DNA of 8,786 nt from an uncultured Eubacteriales bacterium (GCA_902782895.1 CACZPA010000278.1:1-8786), one strand, 5' to 3'. Shown: positions 1 through 5,915, counted from the first letter of the stretch. Made by a program: numbers and translations. Notes: a model not told the origin generated them from the letters alone.

Positions 1-71
1 AACTGCTTTTTGACGGCGGAGTGCATCCGGCTGCCGGAACCGCCTGCCGGAACAACAGCCCAGATTTCCAT
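1..71 (-). CDS. ispD: IspD-family cytidylyltransferase, N-terminal fragment
   Basis: Only the first 23 codons are inside the window; the gene runs off the left edge. The translation starts MEIWAVVPAGGSGSRM and continues to a KKQ. This fits the nucleotide-binding signature of IspD (VxPAAGxGxRM followed by KQ), with the second Ala of the usual AAG replaced by Gly. IspD makes CDP-methylerythritol from MEP and CTP in the cytoplasmic non-mevalonate isoprenoid pathway. The start is supported by an AGGAGG (79-84) seven bases upstream. The start codon overlaps the stop of a 21-codon ORF (TGATG), which suggests translational coupling. It reads in the same direction as the upstream glycosidase with no visible terminator between, so co-transcription is likely. 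TarI-type CDP-ribitol synthases share this motif, so IspD is the best call but not certain from 23 residues. Confidence 0.72.
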   Translation of the reverse strand, partial: MEIWAVVPAGGSGSRMHSAVKKQ

Positions 72-136
72 CACAGATCCTCCTTTATGCAGACAACGCC
101 ATAGAGAGGAAGTATCGCGGACGGCATTTTTTTCAT
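71..136 (-). CDS. 21-residue coupled mini-ORF upstream of ispD
   Basis: A very short ORF starts MKKMPSAILPLYG and ends CIKEDL. An AAGGAG (144-149) lies seven bases before its ATG, which is ideal placement. Its TGA overlaps the ATG of the next gene by one base (T73-G72-A71-T70-G69). It begins 24 bases after the glycosidase stop. Two basic residues followed by a short hydrophobic stretch give a weak membrane-peptide look, but there is no clear transmembrane helix. I recognise no family. The most likely role is a translated leader that passes ribosomes on to the ispD-like gene. A small functional peptide or a chance ORF with a good ribosome binding site are the alternatives. Confidence 0.5.
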   Translation of the reverse strand: MKKMPSAILPLYGVVCIKEDL

Positions 137-160
137 AGCAGTTCTCCTTAAAAGTTGGAA

Positions 161-2215
161 TCAAGGCAGAGGCAGGATGTTTTCAAACTGGACATCCCAG
201 TCCTTCGGGAAGCCGGGCACCGGCTCGCTCGAGCCGTCCCATCCGGCCGCCATCATGCCGCAGGCAAGCAGCAGTCCGCCGTTTCCGGGCAGATATACAG
301 GAATATCCGTGCGATCTGCCTGACGGTTGTGACCGTTGTTCAGATAGACGTTCTTCCTGGAATTGAACAGCAGGCAGCGTACAGCCGTCTGGGGCCGGCC
401 AAGCCGTGCCGCGCACATCGCGAGCATCGGGAAATCCCATCCCCAGCACTCGTCCATCTGCCAGCCGCCGTTTAAGACCATATCCAGCGTCTTTTCCATA
501 ATGACGGGATTGATGCTGCGGCCGGGAAGCATTCCTAAGGCAGCGGTCATGGACGGATGATCACGGTTAAAGAGCTCTGTATAGGTATTAGGACATCTTT
601 CATGGGCAAGATAGAGGTCCTTACTGATCGGAGGCGGAGCCATATAGGCGGCGATCCGGGTCCATTCGGGATTCTCCGGCTCTCCAAGCCGGGTAAGCCA
701 CTTATTTGCCGTATTCAGCCCATAAGCCCAGTATTCCAGCTCATATGGAGGATTCACTACAAGCCGCGCGTTATGGTTTTCCTGGGACGGAATCATGCCC
801 GGCCCGAGACAATAACAGTTGCGGCCTTCATCCCAACGGACATAATCAGCCATGAATTCAGCCGTCGAGAGGACGATATCCCGGTAAGTGTTCAGGACTT
901 CCCGGGTCGGACGGGCACGGTAGATCAGCTCGGCATAATAGATTGGATGCGGCTGCTGCCAGATCAGAAGAGGCCCGATCGGAGAGGGACTGTCGATACC
1001 GGACGGATCGGTCATCTTAGGCCAGCGCGCACCCAGATATCCCTGACCGGCCGCAAGCTCCCGGGCTTTGGGCAGAATCGCCTGATAATACCAGAGACTG
1101 CGCTCCAGAAGCTCCGGACGGTTCCATAAGGCAAAATGCGCCGCGTGCCAGTAATGCATCTCCATGTGGAATTTGCCGAACCAGCTGTTCATGGTCAATC
1201 CGGTCTCCTGCGGCGGTAAGCTTCCAGAACAGTTGATCGCGGTCAGGTACTGGCTGAGAAGGATACGTCTCTGCAGCTCATGTCCCTGTTCGCCGCCTCC
1301 GCCGATCCGGATAAAACCGCCCTGGTTCCAGAATTTCTCCCAATGGGAGACCGTATCCCGCAGGCAGTCCGGAAGGCCCGGCAGATCGTCGACCGCGGGC
1401 TGCGGCGTGAAAAGAATCTGCAGTCCAAGGACGTCGCCGTCGTTCTGAATCTCAAAATGGTGCGGCATCGTGCGGCTTACATGTGTATCTTTGCCGGTCA
1501 GAAGCGTGACAAAATAACGGTCACGGTCCATGACGCGGAGGATTTCGGTTCGGGATGGATTCTGCTTCGTGATCGCGCTGGTATGCGATTCCGGATGCTC
1601 CCAGTCCGCTCCGGTGCGGCCATAATAAGGCGCGGGGAAATCCAGCGCGAGCTTCAGTCCTTTGCTGAAGAGAGGAGAGCGGATGATCAGGCAGAGCATG
1701 TCGTGAGAGGGATGGACCCAGCTGCGGACCTCGACGGATTCGCCCTGCCAGCCAAAACGGCTTGTCAGCACGCCTTCCCAGAGCGAAAGCTTCTGATAAG
1801 GGGATTCGATCGATTTGTAGTCCGGTACGGAATCAGTCCCCGGGAAAAGGAACGAAAGACGTCCCATGTGGAATTTGTGCGGGTTCTTACGGAGCCAGTC
1901 ATATTCTTTGTTCTGATAACCGGGCCTTGTCGTATAAGGTACATCCCTTGTGCCGTTGGAATACAGAACCCTGGCCATATGATGATAATCGAACGCGTAT
2001 TGTTCTTCGCTGTAAGGGGTGGTGTGCCAGGCCCACTGCGCTTCGGTGAGCAGAGGGATGCCCGGCTCATAGAAGGAAGAAAACGTCTGCAGACCAGTGA
2101 TATCGGCAGTAAAGGCAAATTCTCCGTTACCGATGGAGAAGGGAGAGTACGCGTCCCAGATCTCGTTTACGGGAGAAAAAGGAACTACAGTCTCATGACG
2201 GTCGATTCCGGACAT
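161..2215 (-). CDS. Six-hairpin (alpha/alpha)6 glycosidase-like protein
   Basis: This 684-residue protein has no signal peptide or membrane segment, so it should act in the cytoplasm on imported sugars. Residues 29-45 carry GNGEFAFTADITGLQTF, a motif I associate with uncharacterised GH65/GH95-like six-hairpin glycosidases. Residues 1-290 look like the N-terminal beta-sandwich and linker, and about 310-660 like the alpha/alpha barrel. Barrel features include SWFGKFHMEMHYWH (344-357, with E352), IPSQENH (475-481, with E479), YELEYW (491-496), DECWGWD (588-594) and PGNGG (643-647). The acidic residues E352, E479, E492/E494, D588 and E589 are candidate catalytic groups, not assigned ones. The start has AAGGAGGT (2222-2229) six bases upstream and its own promoter. 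The gene is divergent from an oxidoreductase gene, suggesting a shared substrate route. The exact family and substrate cannot be told from sequence alone. Confidence 0.8.
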   Translation of the reverse strand: MSGIDRHETVVPFSPVNEIWDAYSPFSIGNGEFAFTADITGLQTFSSFYEPGIPLLTEAQWAWHTTPYSEEQYAFDYHHMARVLYSNGTRDVPYTTRPGYQNKEYDWLRKNPHKFHMGRLSFLFPGTDSVPDYKSIESPYQKLSLWEGVLTSRFGWQGESVEVRSWVHPSHDMLCLIIRSPLFSKGLKLALDFPAPYYGRTGADWEHPESHTSAITKQNPSRTEILRVMDRDRYFVTLLTGKDTHVSRTMPHHFEIQNDGDVLGLQILFTPQPAVDDLPGLPDCLRDTVSHWEKFWNQGGFIRIGGGGEQGHELQRRILLSQYLTAINCSGSLPPQETGLTMNSWFGKFHMEMHYWHAAHFALWNRPELLERSLWYYQAILPKARELAAGQGYLGARWPKMTDPSGIDSPSPIGPLLIWQQPHPIYYAELIYRARPTREVLNTYRDIVLSTAEFMADYVRWDEGRNCYCLGPGMIPSQENHNARLVVNPPYELEYWAYGLNTANKWLTRLGEPENPEWTRIAAYMAPPPISKDLYLAHERCPNTYTELFNRDHPSMTAALGMLPGRSINPVIMEKTLDMVLNGGWQMDECWGWDFPMLAMCAARLGRPQTAVRCLLFNSRKNVYLNNGHNRQADRTDIPVYLPGNGGLLLACGMMAAGWDGSSEPVPGFPKDWDVQFENILPLP

Positions 2216-2264
2216 GAAGTGACCTCCTTATGGAAAAATATATAATACTGATTGTTTTGGCATT

Positions 2265-2292
2265 ATTATATCAGATTTACGGGAAAAGTAAA
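2265..2292 (-). promoter_or_regulatory. Promoter of the leftward glycosidase unit
   Basis: On the minus strand a perfect TATAAT (2270-2265) lies 16 bases after TTTACT (2292-2287), which matches the -35 consensus at four of six positions. Transcription would begin near 2258, leaving an untranslated leader of about 40 bases before the glycosidase ATG at 2215. The -35 box overlaps the left end of the dyad at 2291-2321. A second AT-rich TATATA-like stretch at 2238-2246 is a weaker alternative -10. Confidence 0.5.
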
Positions 2293-2321
2293 GGAAAACC
2301 CCAATCATCGGGATCTTCCTT
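2291..2321. promoter_or_regulatory. Imperfect dyad between divergent promoters, candidate operator
   Basis: AAGGAA (2291-2296) is mirrored by TTCCTT (2316-2321), and CCC (2300-2302) by GGG (2310-2312). Ten of twelve positions pair around a seven-base centre. The outer ends touch the -35 box of the leftward promoter (2287-2292) and that of the rightward promoter (2320-2325). No T run follows, so it does not look like a terminator. One regulator bound here could control both units. I cannot name the regulator family. Confidence 0.45.
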
Positions 2322-2348
2322 GCAAACAGAGATACTTCCGGGTATAAT
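2320..2348 (+). promoter_or_regulatory. Promoter of the rightward oxidoreductase-ung unit
   Basis: TTGCAA (2320-2325) and a perfect TATAAT (2343-2348) are separated by 17 bases. The predicted start is near 2355, about 30 bases before the ATG at 2384. The -10 box lies inside the left arm of the dyad at 2341-2364, so the promoter is probably regulated. Confidence 0.6.
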
Positions 2349-2364
2349 ATCGGTATATTAGACC
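2341..2364. promoter_or_regulatory. Dyad over -10 box and start site, candidate operator
   Basis: GGTATAATAT (2341-2350) and ATATTAGACC (2355-2364) pair at nine of ten positions around a four-base centre (CGGT). It covers the TATAAT and the expected start site of the rightward promoter, the usual place for a repressor site. Part of the symmetry comes from AT-rich promoter sequence, so chance is possible. In RNA only the right arm would be present, so it is more likely a DNA site than an RNA hairpin. Confidence 0.4.
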
Positions 2365-2383
2365 GAAAAAAGGGGGCACCGCC

Positions 2384-3454
2384 ATGGGAAGATATAAGAT
2401 CGGACTGATCGGAACAGGCTGGAGGATGGGATTTTTCGTACGAGCGGCTGAAGCGCTGCCGGAGCTTTTTGAGATTACAGGCGTTGTGTGGCATTCTGAA
2501 GCGGGAAGGCAGAACGCTGCCGCATGGGGATATCCTTTGTATTCAGATGTCGACGGACTTCTGGCCACAAAGCCGGATTTTGTCATCGTCGCGATCACGC
2601 GCAGGGGCGGAGTGGCGAGCAGAATGGTACAGGAGCTTGCCGGAAAAAATGTCCCCGTCCTTATGGAAACAGCCTTGGGCGACACCGTAGAGGAGCTTAC
2701 GGCGATGTATGAAGCCTGCCGCGACGCGAAGATACAGGTCGCGGAGCAGTATCAGTTCCAGCCGGAGACAGCCGCAAGAATCGCGGTCGCTCGGTCCGGA
2801 CAGATCGGGACGGTTTATCAGAGCCGGCTGCAGCTGCCGAACGGTTACCATGCGATCAGCGTGCACCGTAAGGCCCTTGGCACAGGCATGCAGCTGCCTC
2901 TTGTATGGGGCAAGGAATATGTGCATCAGCGTCTGGCCAGCCCTACACGTGCCGGAGACCCTGTGAAAGAAGAAATGATCGAGGTGAAGCAGATGGTCTT
3001 CCAGCTCGATTACGGCGACAAGCAGGCCTTCAACGATCTGGAGGGCGATCAGTGCCGCGCGTGGTTCCGCAAGACACATTACAATTTCCGCGGGACGAAG
3101 GGCGAGATCTATGATAACGAGGTCCGCTGGATGAAGGACTATGAGACGCCGATGTATTACAGTCTGGACAGGATGATGACCGGCTCCGGTACGAATCTGG
3201 AAGGGCTTTTCCTGCGGGGAATTCGCGGGGCGGAGGGCTTTGTGTACAAGAATCCGTTTATGCCGGCGAGACTCAGCGACGATGAGATCGCTGTGGCGAC
3301 CTGCATGCGGAAGATGGGCGAATATCTGGAGGGCGGACCGGCTTTCTACAGCCTCGCGGAGGCGATGCAGGACCGTTATCTGGGACTTCTGACGGAGCAG
3401 TCCGCGGCTTCCGGACAGTGGATTCAGGCGGAAAAACAGATCTGGATGGAGTAA
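2384..3454 (+). CDS. Gfo/Idh/MocA-family NAD(P)-dependent oxidoreductase
   Basis: This 356-residue cytoplasmic protein has the length and layout of the Gfo/Idh/MocA family: an N-terminal Rossmann domain (about 1-120) and a C-terminal alpha/beta domain (about 125-340). The nucleotide-binding loop is IGLIGTGWRMG (6-16). The family's EKP motif, whose Lys is normally near-invariant, is replaced by E95-T96-A97. EQYQFQP (121-127) and SGQIGTVYQSRL (138-149) match the usual start of the second domain. H156 and H161 lie where substrate or catalytic His residues often sit. The start has AGGGGG (2371-2376) seven bases upstream. Members oxidise or reduce sugars, inositols and related polyols; the substrate here is unknown. 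Divergent placement next to a glycosidase-like gene suggests sugar breakdown. ung follows after two bases. Confidence 0.87.
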   Translation: MGRYKIGLIGTGWRMGFFVRAAEALPELFEITGVVWHSEAGRQNAAAWGYPLYSDVDGLLATKPDFVIVAITRRGGVASRMVQELAGKNVPVLMETALGDTVEELTAMYEACRDAKIQVAEQYQFQPETAARIAVARSGQIGTVYQSRLQLPNGYHAISVHRKALGTGMQLPLVWGKEYVHQRLASPTRAGDPVKEEMIEVKQMVFQLDYGDKQAFNDLEGDQCRAWFRKTHYNFRGTKGEIYDNEVRWMKDYETPMYYSLDRMMTGSGTNLEGLFLRGIRGAEGFVYKNPFMPARLSDDEIAVATCMRKMGEYLEGGPAFYSLAEAMQDRYLGLLTEQSAASGQWIQAEKQIWME

Positions 3455-3456
3455 AC

Positions 3457-4134
3457 ATGGGAGCACATTTCGCAAATGACTGGGAAGAACTGCTGCAGCC
3501 GGAGTTTCAGCAGGATTATTATCTGAAGCTGCATAATTTCCTGCGGACAGAATATCAGACAAGGGTCATCTATCCTGACATGTATGATATTTTCAACGCG
3601 ATGCATTTCACGCCGTATTCGCAGGTTAAGGTCGTGATCCTCGGGCAGGATCCCTATCACGGACCTGGGCAGGCGCACGGACTCAGCTTTTCCGTAAAGC
3701 CGGGAATTGACGTTCCGCCTTCGCTGCAGAATATTTATAAAGAGCTGCAGAATGAGCTGGGATGCTATATTCCGCATACGGGATATCTGAAGAAATGGGC
3801 GGATCAGGGCGTGCTGCTGCTCAACGCGGTGCTGACGGTCCGGGCTGGAATCGCCAATTCCCACCGCGGGATGGGGTGGGAGTACTTCACGGATGATATA
3901 ATCCGTATGCTCAACAGACGGGAGAGGCCTGTTGTCTTTATGCTGTGGGGACGCAATGCGCGGGAGAAGAAGAAACTGATCACCGAGCCGCGGCATCTGA
4001 TCCTCGAAGCCGCGCATCCGAGTCCGCTTTCTGCGTACAACGGATTCTTCGGCTGCGGGCATTTCCGCAAGGCCAATGAGTTCCTGGCACAGAACGGGAT
4101 GACGCCGATAGACTGGCAGATCGAGGATAAATAA
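3457..4134 (+). CDS. ung: Uracil-DNA glycosylase, family 1
   Basis: This 225-residue enzyme removes uracil from DNA at the start of base-excision repair. All family 1 marks are present: the water-activating loop GQDPYHG (63-69, with D65 and Y67), F78 for stacking on uracil, N123 in LLLNAVLT for uracil recognition, and the DNA-intercalation loop HPSPLS (187-192, with H187). The length is typical. I chose the ATG at 3457 over an in-frame ATG at 3418 because the family's N-terminus fits and a GGAG (3448-3451) lies five bases upstream; the longer form would add 13 unrelated residues overlapping the oxidoreductase gene. The oxidoreductase stop is two bases before this start, so the two are likely co-transcribed and coupled, which is an odd partner for a repair gene. 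I see no terminator after it. Confidence 0.97.
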   Translation: MGAHFANDWEELLQPEFQQDYYLKLHNFLRTEYQTRVIYPDMYDIFNAMHFTPYSQVKVVILGQDPYHGPGQAHGLSFSVKPGIDVPPSLQNIYKELQNELGCYIPHTGYLKKWADQGVLLLNAVLTVRAGIANSHRGMGWEYFTDDIIRMLNRRERPVVFMLWGRNAREKKKLITEPRHLILEAAHPSPLSAYNGFFGCGHFRKANEFLAQNGMTPIDWQIEDK

Positions 4135-4137
4135 TCA

Positions 4138-4166
4138 TTGACAAATCCCTGGAATGGGTTTATTCT
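4138..4166 (+). promoter_or_regulatory. Probable serA promoter
   Basis: A perfect TTGACA (4138-4143) begins three bases after the ung stop. Seventeen bases later is TATTCT (4161-4166), four of six matches to the -10 consensus. A TATAAC (4166-4171) nearby would need a 22-base spacer and is less likely. The leader before serA would be about 45 bases, too short for a typical riboswitch or T-box. Confidence 0.55.
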
Positions 4167-4218
4167 ATAACGGTACGCTTTTTTGCAAATAATTATGCAT
4201 AAGACAGGAGGAGTTTCC

Positions 4219-5376
4219 ATGAAAGTCAAGCTGTTCAACAAGATTTCGCAGGCAGGGCTCAAGGTCTTTGATTCCACATACGAGTATTCGGATTCCGTAG
4301 TGAATCCGGACGCGATTCTTGTCCGCAGTGCCAAGCTGCATGATCTCGAATTCAATCCGGAGCTCGCGTGTATCGCGCGTGCAGGTGCCGGCGTGAATAA
4401 TATTCCGATTGACCGCTGCAGCGATGCCGGTATCGTAGTTTTCAATACGCCCGGAGCTAACGCGAACGCTGTTAAAGAGCTGACGATTCTTGGAATGCTT
4501 CTTTCCGCCCGTGACGTAATCGGCGGTATCGAATATGCCAAGACGCTGGTGGGCAATCCGGACGCGGAGAAGGAGATCGAGGCCAACAAGTCCCGTTTCG
4601 CGGGTTACGAGCTGCAGGGCAAGACCCTTCTTGTTATCGGACTTGGCGCGATCGGCGGACCTCTGGCCAACCTTGCCGCGCGTCTGCATATGCATGTAAT
4701 CGGATATGATCCGTATGTATCGGTCAACGCTGCATGGAGCATCGACAGCCGTGTAAGCCATGGCACCGATCTTACGGCCGCTCTGGCGGAGGCGGATTAC
4801 ATCTCCATCCATATTCCGCTGACACCGCAGACTAAGGACTATCTGGGCGAGAAAGAAATCGCCGGCATGAAGGACGGCGTTCGCATTATGAACTTCGCAC
4901 GCGGCGGCATCATCAATGAGCCTGCTCTGATCGCGGCTCTGGAGTCCGGCAAGGTCGCCAAGTATGTTACGGATTTCCCGAGCGCAGATATTCTCAGCGC
5001 CAGGAACGTGATTGCGATCCCGCATCTGGGCGCTTCTACCGAAGAGTCCGAGGACAACTGCGCGGAGATGGCTGCTTCCGAGATCCGCGGATATCTGGAG
5101 AGAGGCGAGATCCTGCATTCCGTCAATTTCCCGGATTGCGACATGGGAGTGATGACCTCTGCGGCGCGTATTCTGGTTCTGCATAAGAATATTCCGTCCA
5201 TGGTCAGCAAGATTACACAGGTTCTGGGCGAGCAGGGGATCAACATCGAGAACATGAACAACCGCAGCCGTAAGGACCTCGCGGCGACGATCCTGGATGT
5301 TTCCGAGAAGCCGTCCGACGCGACGGTCGCCGCTGTTGCCGCGCAGGAAGGCGTTCTCAGAGTCCGCGTGATCTGA
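4219..5376 (+). CDS. serA: D-3-phosphoglycerate dehydrogenase, ACT-domain type
   Basis: The 385-residue protein belongs to the D-2-hydroxyacid dehydrogenases and should oxidise 3-phosphoglycerate with NAD, the first step of serine synthesis. The N-terminal part of the substrate domain includes R54-AGAGVNNI. The NAD-binding loop is GLGAIGG (141-147), followed by the acidic D164. Catalytic R228 is in NFARGG and H269 in PHLGAST. The third member of the usual Arg-Glu-His triad is not obvious: where related enzymes have Glu three residues after a Phe, this one has F253-P-S-A256-D257. An ACT domain (about 315-385) probably gives serine or other small-ligand feedback. The start at 4219 has AGGAGG (4206-4211) seven bases upstream; the in-frame TTG at 4183 is rejected. 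No serC is adjacent. A related 2-hydroxyacid dehydrogenase is a lesser possibility. Confidence 0.88.
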   Translation: MKVKLFNKISQAGLKVFDSTYEYSDSVVNPDAILVRSAKLHDLEFNPELACIARAGAGVNNIPIDRCSDAGIVVFNTPGANANAVKELTILGMLLSARDVIGGIEYAKTLVGNPDAEKEIEANKSRFAGYELQGKTLLVIGLGAIGGPLANLAARLHMHVIGYDPYVSVNAAWSIDSRVSHGTDLTAALAEADYISIHIPLTPQTKDYLGEKEIAGMKDGVRIMNFARGGIINEPALIAALESGKVAKYVTDFPSADILSARNVIAIPHLGASTEESEDNCAEMAASEIRGYLERGEILHSVNFPDCDMGVMTSAARILVLHKNIPSMVSKITQVLGEQGINIENMNNRSRKDLAATILDVSEKPSDATVAAVAAQEGVLRVRVI

Positions 5377-5390
5377 TCCGGCATTATACG

Positions 5391-5451
5391 GCGGGAAATC
5401 TGCAAATTTGATGAAAAAACTGTTTTTAAGTCTTTACATTTGCTTTCCCGC
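5391..5451. repeat. Long inverted repeat reaching into the rpsO promoter
   Basis: GCGGGAAA (5391-5398) and GCAAAT (5402-5407) pair exactly with ATTTGC (5438-5443) and TTTCCCGC (5444-5451). That is 14 base pairs with one three-base bulge (5399-5401) and a 30-base loop. The right arm fills most of the -35/-10 spacer of the rpsO promoter. No T tract follows, so it is not a standard terminator. It may be a paired operator, or a hairpin at the 3' end of serA mRNA. Confidence 0.6.
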
Positions 5452-5461
5452 ATGCTATAAT
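5433..5461 (+). promoter_or_regulatory. rpsO promoter with extended -10
   Basis: TTTACA (5433-5438), a 17-base spacer and TATAAT (5456-5461) are present, with TGC directly before the -10 giving an extended -10 element. This is the best promoter in the window, as expected for a ribosomal protein gene. The start should be near 5468, leaving a leader of about 90 bases before rpsO. Confidence 0.8.
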
Positions 5462-5467
5462 CTCATT

Positions 5468-5556
5468 TCGTGAGTGAACCACGGCTTCGCTTTCGGAATC
5501 TCCAACCTTTGCGAAGCTGTCGGCGATCATTAAATTATTTAACGGAGGATTTAGTA
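5468..5556 (+). promoter_or_regulatory. Structured rpsO leader, possible S15 autoregulatory element
   Basis: ACGGCTTCGC (5481-5490) pairs with GCGAAGCTGT (5511-5520) over ten positions, closing a 20-base loop. The stem contains a G-U pair (5483/5518) next to a G-C pair (5484/5517), the kind of GU/GC motif S15 reads in 16S rRNA. Loop bases 5497-5503 (AATCTCC) could pair with the ribosome binding site GGAGGATT (5544-5551) with one bulged base, forming a pseudoknot that hides the start. Several unrelated S15 leader designs that repress rpsO are known; this one is inferred from sequence only. Confidence 0.5.
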
Positions 5557-5820
5557 ATGACTAAGGAAAGAAAGCAGGAGATCGTTAAGGAGTTCGGTGC
5601 GAACGAGAAGGACACCGGTTCCACTTCCGTACAGATCGCGCTGCTGACAGAGCGTATCAATCATCTGACTGCTCATCTGAAGGAACATCAGAAGGACCAT
5701 CATTCCCGCCGCGGCATGCTGATGCTGGTAGGACAGAGACGTGGACTCCTTGATTATCTGATGTCCAAGGATATCGAAAAGTATCGTGAGCTGATCAAGC
5801 GCCTGAACATCAGACGTTGA
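5557..5820 (+). CDS. rpsO: 30S ribosomal protein S15
   Basis: This 87-residue protein binds 16S rRNA in the platform early in 30S assembly and contributes to a bridge to the 50S subunit. The whole sequence matches the family: KDTGS (18-22), the helix with VQIALLTERI (25-34), and the signature HHSRRG (48-53) followed by LVGQRRGLLDYL (57-68). The RNA-contact residues T20, G21, Q26, H40, D47, S50 and Y67 are all present. The ATG at 5557 is set by a GGAGG (5544-5548) eight bases upstream and by family length; an in-frame GTG at 5470 would add 29 unrelated residues encoded by the leader. It is followed by a terminator and then pnp, the conserved order in many bacteria. Confidence 0.98.
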   Translation: MTKERKQEIVKEFGANEKDTGSTSVQIALLTERINHLTAHLKEHQKDHHSRRGMLMLVGQRRGLLDYLMSKDIEKYRELIKRLNIRR

Positions 5821-5856
5821 TCACGGGGTTCTTTTCGGAAGCAAACTAAGCCGACA

Positions 5857-5891
5857 AGGGCGGGTGTAGTTATTGCATCCGCCCTGTTTTT
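5857..5891 (+). terminator. Intrinsic terminator after rpsO
   Basis: AGGGCGGGTG (5857-5866) pairs with CATCCGCCCT (5876-5885) over ten positions with one G-U pair and a nine-base loop, followed by GTTTTT (5886-5891). I see no good promoter between here and pnp, so it may be leaky and allow some read-through into pnp. Confidence 0.85.
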
Positions 5892-5915
5892 GCAGAAAAG
5901 CGGGTGCTTTTCTGT
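5892..5915 (+). promoter_or_regulatory. Second hairpin in the pnp 5' region
   Basis: CAGAAAAGC (5893-5901) and GCTTTTCTG (5906-5914) form a perfect nine-base-pair stem with a GGGT loop, extendable by a G-U pair. It starts two bases after the terminator's T tract and 39 bases before the pnp ATG. No T tract follows it. In E. coli a pnp leader hairpin is cut by RNase III and used for PNPase autoregulation. This one is shorter, so an analogous role is only a guess. Confidence 0.5.

Noticed and set aside
1280..2245. A 321-codon plus-strand open frame opposite the glycosidase gene
   Set aside because: It lies inside the glycosidase gene, shows no motif, and runs through the leftward gene's ribosome binding site. 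Shadow frame.
2543..3562. A 339-codon minus-strand open frame opposite the oxidoreductase
   Set aside because: It spans the oxidoreductase-ung junction in antisense and has no family motif.
4183..4218. Upstream TTG start for serA adding 12 residues
   Set aside because: No ribosome binding site serves it, whereas the ATG at 4219 has AGGAGG at seven bases and gives the normal SerA N-terminus.
4141..4218. Riboswitch or T-box leader before serA
   Set aside because: The leader is only about 45 bases and lacks the conserved T-box bases. A weak CCC/GGG dyad (4147-4158) is three base pairs only.
4165..5184. A 339-codon minus-strand open frame opposite serA
   Set aside because: SerA motifs are unambiguous on the plus strand; the antisense translation resembles no family I know.
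5470..5556. Upstream GTG start for rpsO adding 29 residues
   Set aside because: The added residues are not part of S15, the region folds as a leader hairpin, and the GTG lies at the predicted transcription start with no room for a ribosome binding site.
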